Shown here: piece after piece, positions 11,449 through 23,400 of the stretch
How positions within the stretch are numbered: the first letter of the stretch is position 1
How the letters are laid out: each line of letters begins with the position of its first letter
Assembly (NCBI RefSeq): GCF_001949145.1
Contig: NW_019091364.1
Coordinates: forward strand, 2,811,739 to 2,875,738
Reading direction: 5' to 3'
DNA length: 64,000 nucleotides
From: Acanthaster planci
Taxonomy: Eukaryota > Echinodermata > Asteroidea > Valvatida > Acanthasteridae
The notes under the pieces: model-generated
Databases searched by the model: none
Seen by the model: only the letters and a program-made list of their open reading frames with translations
Told to the model about the DNA's origin: nothing
Position numbers and translations under genes: made by a program

Positions 11449-14400
11449 CTACCAAAAGGAAAACAAGTCATGTAAGAAAAACAATGCTGTTGGCAGTTTC
11501 GTAACAACATTTCTCATGGCCATTAACATAAATTTATCGATACACCAACCATACAGCTGTAGATGACCTGTACCAGAATTTCAGACCATATCCCTTCTAC
11601 CGTAATTAACATCCCACCGAGTCCCCAAATGCGCCACGGTGGAAAATCGTGCTTAAAAGCAAGAAAGAAGGCCCCAAAGACAGCCGAAGTATACGATGAA
11701 TTTGCCTGCCTTCTGGGTACTTACTATGCTTCTTGGAGTTCCCATTCTCCCGTTGTCAGATACGGTACCAGAAATGTGAAGGCTGCCACCACCATGGGGA
11801 CTCCTTGGAAAGCAGGCATAATGTCAATAGAAGTGTCACTTGTCTTTACAAGTGTATGTCCTTACCGAGTTACAGCTGACAGTTACAATGACACTGTTGC
11901 CATGAAAGTCTTTCAAGCAAATAATTTAGCGAATGATAGTGTAACATTCTAAGGAGCAATAAAATCATGTCACCTAGTTCACATGAATTCTCTCATAATC
12001 TTCCAGGATTGCTGGTGATTAAAACAAAGGTTATCTTCCATATCTGAAAACAAATCTTATTAAGAACTATCTGTAATTCATTAAGAACTCCTGGGACTTA
12101 CCCCAGCAAAAAAGCATCAGCTTCACCAGGTACCGAGTCAAGAGAAGCCTTTGCGTGATGACCAGCAGGTAGAAGAGATTCATGGCCTCAGCCGAGGCCC
12201 AGCAGACGGACGTTAGGAAGAAGTACTGGATAAGAGCGGCCATGACGATGCAGGTGACCGGTGATTGAGCCTGTTCGATGCCAGCCAGGAAGACCACGTA
12301 CAGGGCCAGGAGGGACACGCACAGGTTGATTAGAGACTTCTTGGCTGGATTGTTCCTCAACTCACTGGACATTTAACAAGATAGTGAGAAATACATATGA
12401 AACCTTGCTTCTAATGGAGAATCCTTCAGCGAAGTGTTTACTTTTTGTCACCTTTTGACCTCTTTATCTAAAGCTTGAATCCTGTCCAGGCTGACACAAA
12501 AATAGGCTTCTCCAGACACGAATTTATTTCATTTTTCTACTTCAAATACGTTTCCTTCCATTTCTGAACTCAGTATTAAACTGTTCCCAGACTCGTGGGT
12601 TTCTCCAGGTTTCTTAGAGTTCGCGGCTGTAGAGGCTAACCTGTTCCTTTTCAGGGAACTCTTGAAGTAAATACGCTATTTACTACAACATATGTAGGTA
12701 GGCCTACCGAGGTAGGACAGGACTTTACAACAGGATATGCTCACCGATAACTCAGGCACGCCAGAATGGTCAGCGCCAGTGCTACAATGGATATGGCGCA
12801 TCCAACCTTGCTAACGACGTCCAGCACATAATCTTTGATATCACCAGTGTAACTCTGAAGAAAAACGTAACACGAAAAAAGACACCTTGTTGTTGGCATG
12901 ACAAGCATGCACCAGAGTACATGATCACAGGTGCTTGGTGGATCCCTAAGGTCCCAGATATTGCACAGGGCCATGCTTACTGATCAAAATGTTGAAAAGT
13001 ATAAGTCACACATAAGGAGGCGAAAAGAAAGATACTCTACGCACTACAAGAATGGCAAAGCTAGTCAGGTGATCACAGTGGCAGACTACAGGACTGCTTG
13101 CACCGCTTGTCGTCGACCGAGTGCATCCTTCGGTTGACCAGTTAGTAGACTCGACGTCCCAGAAGACGCACACCGGTTCGTTAGTCAGCGAAGCCTGAAG
13201 CAACCAGACAACGATCATTAATGTTAAAAAAGGTTCCAAAGCAGTCATGGTGGACAAAAAGTGGTTGGCATAATTCTGCAGCATGATTCCGATCAAAATG
13301 ATCAAACACCGTCTACTCCCGGGACTTTTCACCCGAGTAATTTGTCCAGAAATGTGACGATCTAAAGGAATTACAGCTACATAGTTCTCGTTCGAGGACA
13401 GTAACTGTGACTGTACCTTTGAAACCTAGATCGATGATTGTTACAAAGACAGGTTTAGGTGACGTGGACTCACGTTTGTTGGTATGAACGACGTTATCAC
13501 AGGACTAGCCAGGTTCTCAATAGTTTCATCCGGGCTACCTACAATTGCTGAAATGACGCGACTGTTGACAAACAGCCGGGTCCCGTTGGGCAAGGCAAAC
13601 GATCCAGGTGTTTCCCGTTGGAACAGTATGGAGTTGAGGTACACCGTGAATACAACGGGAGGTTCTGAAACCAGTATGGGATTCATTGATACATATATGA
13701 ACAAATACAGCTGCCAATCTGTACACCAAACATGCACAAGTCTCAAAAGCCGTCTGTGAAGCAACGTCTGATGTTTGACATGCAATGCCAAGAATACACA
13801 GTGCTACCAGGAAATCACTTTGGCAATTTTTGGATGTTGTCGTCTTTGTTAAGTAACAGTCAAAAAGCACCACAACTGCCAGAATTTTTAATCACGTGAC
13901 ATTAGGGAGCTAAAAAACTGCAACACTTCGAATCTGAAAGTGTGAAGGAAATGTAACATTGGGAATAAGGAAGTGTCAAAGAATGACAATCTCAATAAGG
14001 TCACGTAGTATTAACACGTTCAACATCAAAGATGGAAGTGTAAAAAATATGCAGGGATCAGAGTGTCCAGGATTTGTAAGTGTCAAATAATGCTACACTG
14101 AATCAGTGAGTGTCCAATAATTCTACTAATCTACTCAAGAATCAGAAAGTGTCAAAAATGCAACATCAAGGACTGGGAACTGTAAAAACTAAAGAATGTC
14201 AGGGTTCGGGGATAAAGAAAAATGCAACATCGAGGTTCAGTTGGTGTTCAAAATGCTATATGAGGGTCAGCATATGTCAAAGAACTGCAACATCAAGGAT
14301 GGGAAGGTGTTGGAGACATGCAACAGCAATGACCACGAAGAGTCCAAGAAAATTGACTTTACATCAAGGAACTCGACGGGTGTCAAGGCAATACAAGAAT

Positions 14401-17400
14401 CAGGAATCCTCAAACAAAGTGCAACACCACGGACTTGGGAAAATCAGGCAGGGAAAGCAGAATTGTCAACACTGATATTTCGATTACGGGGGAGAAAAAA
14501 TTACAAGGTAACAGGAATACAATTAAACGATAGATGTGTGTACCTTCGCGGGAAACTTGACTGAACACCTCTGCGGGTAGACCGATGAAGGCCTCGGCCC
14601 TGTCCGGCGGCATAACAATAGGGTCTGTGTATAGTCTCTCATCGTTGTTTTGGAAAGTGTTGTCGAGGGTGCCGTCGCGGGAGATGCTGGCATAGCCCAG
14701 AAGCGTATAAGTGTCGTTGGCCTGCCGGCGTGGCTGGACTACCTCCACGGCCAGGTTCTTCGTTACCCAGGACAGGTTCCCCCGCACGTAGGTCAGCTGT
14801 TCCTCGAAGGATCGCTGGATTCGAGCAGCCGAGTAGCTGCCTGCGAGCACTTCGTCCGGGAGGTTGAGGAGATTGTCCACCATCATGATGACATTCTCAG
14901 TTGCCTGTGAGACGTTTTGGAATATTGAGATCTGAGTAATAAAAAATGCCCCTGGAAGTAGACACCGTAGCCATGAACATCATACTGATGACGTCGGAAA
15001 AGTTGCTTTCCTGTTATGAACATATTTTACTAATCTGGTAACATTTGAGGAAGAAATGAATTCATGTACCCAAATGTTGTTGACTTTGTTACATGCCTGA
15101 TCTCACTTGATATTTGAGGCTGTCTAAATCAAAGGATACATGTGCTCTTTTAATTGCTTTTATACATACCGGCGTTGATGATGATCTAACATTGACGATG
15201 TTTTCCAGTGTAGTTGCAGTCGATGCAACACCCGCCGAGTCGATTCTGTCGTAGTTGCTGGTTGCGTTTGCTAGGGCTGTGGATATCAGCTCTAAATTGA
15301 CCTCCGCCACAGGTATCTGTTGATGCCACCAAAGTATTTGCTTTTTAGCAATCTTTAAAAGCTACCATGGAAACTTTGCATTACAATCTGACCGAACCAC
15401 AGCTGATATAAAGTTTGCAGAACAGTTAATGAAAAAGCTGGTTTTTGCAAGGCATTCTGCTAGACACGTGGGGACATCAGGTTTGAGATTCGATTCAAAA
15501 CCATGAACACGACGGTGAAATGGTGTTGTGTCAGCACGCCATCGTTTAAGCCGCCCTCGAACTTAAGTTTGCCCCATTTCATGTCTGTTTTCAGTTCATA
15601 GCATCAAGAGTAGAAGTCAAAGATTCATTTCCTATTTGAGATCATTTGAATAGAGGCTGCACATGGCAGCCATCTCTCCGGTAACTGATTTTGCTATGGA
15701 GGGATAGCACATAAGGTCTACTCATGTGTATCCCTGCAGAACTAAAGTTCTTACCGGAATAAATGGCTGCCATGCATAACCTCTCTAAGAAATTGTTTGA
15801 TAAATTCCATTTCTTAGGTTTAAAAAGCAATGCTTATAGAAGAAAATGAGCATAGTGTCACAAGATGATAGTATACCAGTGACAGATGATAGAGAATGTC
15901 GGTGACATCACAGGTCGGGGAAATGTCGCAGCCTCGGAGACCACTGTTGACATCGGTGAAACACTTGCAAGGAGCGCCTGAGAAAGGAAAAAAGAGGTGA
16001 CCAGCTTTACACTGAAAACTTTATTAAAGTGCCTTTGTTTGGCACGTCTGCTTCAACATAAAAATGTCGTTTTGAAAGGCTGTTGATGACAACATCGCCA
16101 GAAATAGACTCCTTGGAATTTATCATTGAATCAATATTTAAAAAAATTCAAATCTTACCTGGTCTTTTGTAACATATCCCACCATTATTGCAAGAATTGC
16201 TCTCACACAACTCCATTTCTAAAAAGAAGAAAAACAATACTTTTTTTCTGTCAGACTAGTTTGTCATCAGAATGTTATGACGGAGAAACCACTGTTTAAA
16301 ATACTTTGAACTCTTACAAAGAAAGAGGTCGCAGAACTACTTCTGGTAAACTGAAACTGAGAAATATCGAAGTGATGTAGTTTTGTGCTACATTTTTCTT
16401 TTACTTATATACACATGTATAGTGTTTGGCTCATAAATGTATCCTTGTACAGATTAATTACCGTGGCATACCTTTCGACAGGACAGAAAGTGCACATTTG
16501 TTTCGAATGAAAAGACATGAGCGGGGAACTTGAATTTTCTCATTTACCGAATTCACATTTAGGTCCGTAGCGACCGTTGTCACAGAAGCACATGAACCCA
16601 TTTATCTGGTTGAAGCACGTACTGCCGTCGGAACAGGGATTACTGGCACACTCGTCTCTATCTGCTGGAAAAACTGGGGTCAGATTTGAAATGGATCGTT
16701 AACGTAGGATTTCAATCTCTGCAGCCTCTACGAGTATTAAAAGTTTGCTTTTATCACTTGAAAATGTTCAGCCGCCTCCCCTATATATCTTGCCTGCTCG
16801 TGCGATTCTAGATTGGAGGTTCCGGCTTGGTGTCATTTGAACCCACGATGGAACAATTTTCAATTTGTCCAAACGTTGTATGCCCATAAGAGCTTTGGTA
16901 GCTGGTGACGAGGCCGACTTAGAAACAACGCTTGGCTTTTGAGAATGGCCGTACATAGGTTCCTGTGCTGCCACCAAGCGGACGAACTGACCTTGGTTCT
17001 CACAGTTCTGTCCGCCGTATATAGTTGGGCATGCGCACGTGTAGCCATCGGTGTCTGGAGACGCTGAGCAGGTCCCCCCGTTGATACACGGCTGAGAAGA
17101 ACACGCGCCGGTTACTGTGGATTAACAGGAAAGCAGAAATGCTGTGAAATCCACCAAGTACAATCAAAGTCACTTCTTAAGTCAAGACACAAGCAGTCAT
17201 GCCCATAAGAAATGCCTTCACAAGTCCAGTTAGAGTCCACTTACAGAACAGTATGCCAAGGAACCACTTTCATAATCTAATCACCTACCTTGAGTTGCTG
17301 ATCTTCACTTGAGACAGGATGGCTATGGTGATTGACTTGTGAGGGCTTTTTGAACGAGTCGACGACAAACACTGCCCTAATTTTTCAGTTCCATCGGTCA

Positions 17401-20400
17401 AAATTTGACCACAACTTGAAAAAAATATTTGAAAGCTGATCTGTTTGTCAACATCGAGCAAACTGCCTCTTTTCGTGGAATGCAAATCAGGTCTTTGCGC
17501 CAGTAGGCCTACTGGTCAACTTACTCTCCGTTTGACAATTGGGACCAGTGTAGTTACTCGGGCATTGACATCTGAAGCCATCCCGGCTGTAAGCCCACGG
17601 CAGACACGTACCACCGTTGTAGCACATCTGTGGATATCTACAGGGGTCGGGGCCTCGGGACAAAATAAGGAAATTTCAAGTCGTTATATCCTTGCATGTG
17701 AGATATGGTACATACAATTTGACCCTAATTAGCTTGACATTTTAAAAGTTGAGGGATGCTTTTTTAAAAATCAACTTCTCTGTAAGAAGAAGTCAAAAGT
17801 TGCTAGTTGTTATTTATTTCTACGCCCTAGTCTAGTGAGAAGGATCCTTCAAAGTACTGAGTGATGCTTCACAACTTTCTTTGCCAACACTACATGCGTA
17901 GTTTTAGCTAGAAATACAATGTAGCTGCACCGATTTTCTGAGTATTGTCCTGATCCCCAAAACTGTTCCAACGCAACATCTGTAGTAGATTACACTTTTC
18001 AACCTTCTTTTACTTTAGGAATGTTTTTGTTCGAGGAACGCTTTTGTTTTGGAAATTCCTTGGTGTGCGGGTTTCAACCAACGTATAGCCTTGGGTTTCT
18101 TTTTAATCAATATCTGTTCTCTGACTGCACATGGTAGAGTTCGTGTCTCTTCGGTGCCTCTGGTATTTGAGCTTGGTGCGGTGGTAACGTAAGTTTTTGC
18201 CCTAGTCTGTTCTGTCGCTATTCATGAAGTCAGTATTTTTCTGTTCCAATCTCTTTTATAGGGGACCTTCGTGGGATGGCTGAAAAATACATGGACAAAG
18301 TCCTCGGCAGGTAAAGTGTGTACTCACCCATTTCACACATCGCTCCGTCCTGTAAGGCACCACACAAACATCTAGCAAGACCGCCTTCAAAGCTGCATTG
18401 TCCTCCATACAAGCAAGGACTCAACTGACACGGATCTACGTGCAACGCGTGACCAAATAGTGAACAGCTTTGTACTCAATTCATCATCATAACAATACTG
18501 AGTCACGGAGAGCTCAAGTTAAATGAGGTGCCACTCAGATGACCAGTCACGGAGGCGAGGGATTCTCTCTGTCTCAATACGTGATGATGTGACGTATTTG
18601 ATTTGTCATGGACTTGCGACATCACTTGGCTGCAATTCTGCAGCCGAGTCTCTATTCCATCAAAAGGTGTTTGTAATATTGCACGTCATTTTCCTCCATT
18701 AAATCCTGCTATAGACTCAGCATCCTACCGGGGCCAATTTCACAGAAACTCTGGAAATTTGCCTGGCAAGGAGGATTTGTTTCAAAACTGAAGGTACCAG
18801 CACATTACAGGCTTGCTAATATTGCCTACTCGACAGATGGAATCACACCGTGGATATGCCACTGGCTGATTAATTACAGATGTTGCAGTTGATAAACTGT
18901 AGAATCTTAAATAGACATAAACTACCTTTTTCGCAACTTAGACCTGCTGTCCCTTGGACCGGGCACTCACAGATAGCGTCAGTGAACTGCGTGGCCGTGT
19001 CATCAACTGCAAATTTCACAGAACCAAAGTCAGATTGTTCCCCAAGAGGCACTCGCTTTAGCATTGCAAGGTATGTGGCAAAGAAGGTGGGTACAAACAG
19101 CTTTTGATTCTGTTAAAACTACACCCGACTATTCGAAATTTAGAGAGATGCACGACGATCTCTTCAAATTCAGTTGGTTACTTTAGCACTTTGGATATTA
19201 GACATTTACATGGCAGCTTCAGTGAAAATTTTCTGAGAGTGCGCTGCTCTAGTGGGAATGACGGTTTTTAAGATCTCTCTGAGGATGAAGTCAAGAATCC
19301 TGGACTTACATGTCTGGCATCGGGTACCGCTATAGCCGACATGACATCGACAGGAGAACTCTGTGCCGTTTGACACACAAACTCCTCCATTCTGGCAAGG
19401 GTGACCTGAATATAAGAGCAGGATTTGTGCTAAGAGGTTACGTCAGAAATGCCTCGGGCATCAAGCCTCTTCGGAGACACGAATGATAACAGGGACTTTG
19501 TCAAAATCTCTTCCAGCCGTATATTAAATACAGATCGCTACTGCATGTTATGTTCGGTGACACTGACACCGGAAACATATTAACTTCCAACTTCCAGATA
19601 ACTAGATCATTTCATAAGCAGGGAAGCCTTCCACCAAATCTCAGTGTTGTAGTCGATACCTCTAAGACTACCTCCAAAGCAAGAACTCACAAGGCGATCA
19701 CAAGATTATGAAGAAACACACGGCCTTCAGTTTGAATTCAATTCACATGCTATTCAGATGAGCTTCAACAAAAAGTATTTCTTTGTCACTGTTTCCCCTG
19801 TTACTGTGACTAGTCTGGGAAAGCTCTTGGTCTTGCACGTGCCTCGCACAACACTTAAATTTGTCTGCAACTTCTACATGTGGAAGGGAATTATTGCCGC
19901 ACACCTGGATGACAAACAGAAGCAAAAACTATCATTTCTGTACATATATTCAGTGATGCCCCACATGAGGCTAGCTGCCGACATTGGTGTATACCATCCG
20001 CCTTTCTCTACGAGACTGTGTTCAGTTTAATGACAACGAGGCAGTCTGGATACTCCAGCCAAGAGTGATCTGTTTACTTTAAGTAAGTACCTTGTAATAT
20101 CTATCTATCCTTTAGTCTTGCCGGAAAACCTGATCAACTTGATCACTAGGGTATTTTATTAATTCCCACCCTACTCAGGATACTTTACTTGAAGTCAGGG
20201 TCAAGTTCGATCAGCAACCATTCAACAACGGCTACCGGTAATCGATTTTGGCTGGTACCCTGTATCTATTTTTTTTTTGGTTATCAATGGAAAATGGACT
20301 AGCAGTCGACAAATGACAGCGGATTGAACTGAACGCATGATGGAATACCGATACTCATTAAGTTTGACACCAATATTTGATCTCATTTGCTTACGTCTGA

Positions 20401-23400
20401 CGATGGCCGTCCTGAACTCTATGATTTCGCTGCTAACCGTTAGTCCATGTGCCCTTAAGGTAAATGACAAGAAATGTGCGAGTCGTTAAACTCAGTTATC
20501 TGAAAGAAACGGGGGAATATTCTGCTTACATCCTGAATCATAGTCTCAACTGTGCAAAATCACCGAACAGGAGGAATTCAAGAATTCGACCCCTGTTTTA
20601 TTTTGAGAATGCCTTACCGGAAAAGGAAATCACAGTAGGGCGAGCCGTTAGCAATCCAATTGAAGACATTAACTCCGGGTACAGGCTCAACTCCTAACGA
20701 GGAGAGGGTGATAGTGTCATTCTCTGCCTGACAGGAGACCCCTCTAAAAGTGCGGTCTGCCGGCGTTAGCCATTCGCCCGTGGGTCCAACCGGAACGCTA
20801 GCGTTCATCCCCCAAGCCTGCAGAGAAAATCCTCGCAAGGGCCTCTCCCCGTTGAAGAAGAACAGCACTAATGGACAATAAGCGACAGAGAAAATAGACA
20901 GGTTATCTTATGTAGTAGCTTTTCAACAAATTTCGGTAATTTAACGACGTCGGACTCTGGTACATTATAGAAGTGCTGAAGCATCTTGGTCTATTTTCAA
21001 GATGTATTGGTCTACATTACTGATGTGATCTTGGTCTACATTACTGATTTGCCTATAGTGTAATTCGACCAGCAGAATTAGAATCCATTTCTGAGGTGGA
21101 ACAACGCTCGTTGACAGGTGGAACGCGCGCGTTACATGCCTCTTCGACCAAACTGATTCGTAAGTGACTTTGTCACAAAGGCAGACGCGCCACGATTTCT
21201 AGGCTTTCATTGGACAATAGCTGAAGTTGTGCGTTAACTTCTACGTAAACGACGATCAATGCATGTAACCCAATGTTCAGTGCACGTATGCAGTGGGCGT
21301 GCTTTAAACTGAAGTGACGTCACACTTACGAACCGGATAGGGTGTCGTGATTTGCCAAATGCAGGTGCGCGTCAAGCTGAAGAATGTGCGTGTGAGTGCG
21401 GTGCTACCGTAGTTAGAGCGTCTAATCGGATCAGTCTATCGACAAGAATATAACATCAAATCAGTGCTTTGAAATATGTGATTGCCGAGCTTTCGGTAAC
21501 TGAGTACCTTCTTCAGGGCAAGCAAATTCAGTTCTGAATGAACGTGGAAAAGTCCATGTTCATTCCCCCTGGATGCAGCGTTCCAAGTTCGAAAATGACG
21601 CGCTGCTTCAGTTCCTTACGCTGTACATCGGATGACACTTTCCGCAGGATGCAGACGCTTACGTCACCGAGGGTATGTGGCGGCGCGCAAAAAGGCTGTG
21701 CAACAGTGAGACCAGGTGTTTGTTGGCGCACCGCGAAGCGGTCACCAAGGCGACGCTTGGTCTCTCAGATGTACAGTTTACCACAGCGACGACATGTAAT
21801 GCAATAAGCCACATAACTAGTATGATCCCCGCGTATTCTGTAGCTACTGCAGGGGCCGACGACCGACGGGCTGTTAACTATGTAGGGGCAGGTGCTACAT
21901 CTGAGGCGCTGACTAGGGGAATTGCTGCCTGCTTTTGACGGCGAGACGGAATCCAACCGGGCACGTACAACCATGTCTCCGACAGAACGATCGCGCCTAA
22001 ACGCGCAAATTTGGGTTCGGCGAAAATGGAAGCTGTGGCCTTATCATTTCCCAGTGCACGGAAATGTTTGAGAATAATATTGGGTTCAAGTCTTTAGCCA
22101 AGGCGGATCGCTGTGCTTGCACCTTTGGCAAGACTTTCTGGCAGCAATTACGTCAATTATGGAAGGAATGGATATCCCTGGTTATGGCAGAGATGGATAT
22201 AGCCGTTTGGATTTAACTTTTTACCCCTGTCTCCGCAGGACCCGATGTACATGCACTCCCCAGGTAGATTACTCAAACTTGTTACATATCTGATTTTGAC
22301 AGAGACGTTGTTTATCGATGTTATTATGCATCGATGTTATCGATGTTTATCGATGTTATTATGCTCAGACATTTCTGAAAGTTTCGAACGTATCACTCGA
22401 ACGATAAAGAATCGACTTTTGCTGCAGGGATATAGGCGACTGCAACCGGTGTCGGCTTGGTCTGGCACTACACAACCCAATCAGGACCAGGGCGTCTCCG
22501 GTCATGCGCACCCCCGGCTGAGTCTTCGAACTGTGATCGTCTGATCGCACAAATACCCAGCACATTCATTTCTATATCCCGGTTTTCCACCCGGAAGTAA
22601 ACCCGCATCGATCCTTTGTCACCGTACTTACAACATGGCTACTTAAAGTATTTGCAGTCACGGAGCTCATAGTGCTGTCTGCACACATATATCATAGGCC
22701 TGTTTCATTTTACCTGATTTGAAAGCATCTGTCAACATTCCAAAAATGTCCCTCAAATTTCTGAGAGGTCATATTTGCCTCCTGGAAGTAGGATGTAAGG
22801 CAGCCCGTGAAAATTACCATGGGATGGCAACATCATGAAAATAAAAAGTCGGCATCCTAACATGCCTGTTTTGCGACATGACAATTAACATTGGGACAGT
22901 CTGATGTCGACAATCTGAGAAAATCTCAGTACAGAATGACCACACCCTGAGACATACTTATCGCGGGATGGTTACAATTTAAACAATAGAATGTCGAAAT
23001 CGTGCACACTCCAAGGACGGCTACATCCCGAAAGGAGAATGTGGGCAACGAGATACTTAGTTAGGAATTGAAACATAAAAGTGACATGTCGACACTACTG
23101 TTGTGGAATGACGACGTCGTGAAAGGAGAATGTTGACGTCCTGTTTTGTTACTGTGGGATGATAATACAACGCAGAGATGATGAAACCAGAACCCTTTTT
23201 TACTTCGTTACCTTATCATGTCGCGGAAAACATATTTGAAATGTGTCTTTTTTGTGATATACTTATCCCACGCTGATAAGATCTTGTAAAACTTGCGTCG
23301 ATACATGCCAGGATAAATTAGCACACGATAATCGCCTTAAGACAAATAGAAAATGCTAACTCGCTGTTCAACACCGGATGATCAAAAGCCCTTACCTCGG

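Noticed and set aside
11563-11700. Possible extra aGPCR exon on the - strand (WRIWGLGGMLITVEG)
   Set aside because: In the required phase it hits a stop, and exon 18 already supplies TM4 with perfect phase.
18725-18790. MITE end GGGGCCAATTTCACAGAAAC
   Set aside because: Resembles the terminus of the 1539 element but no partner end was found; kept only as a mention.
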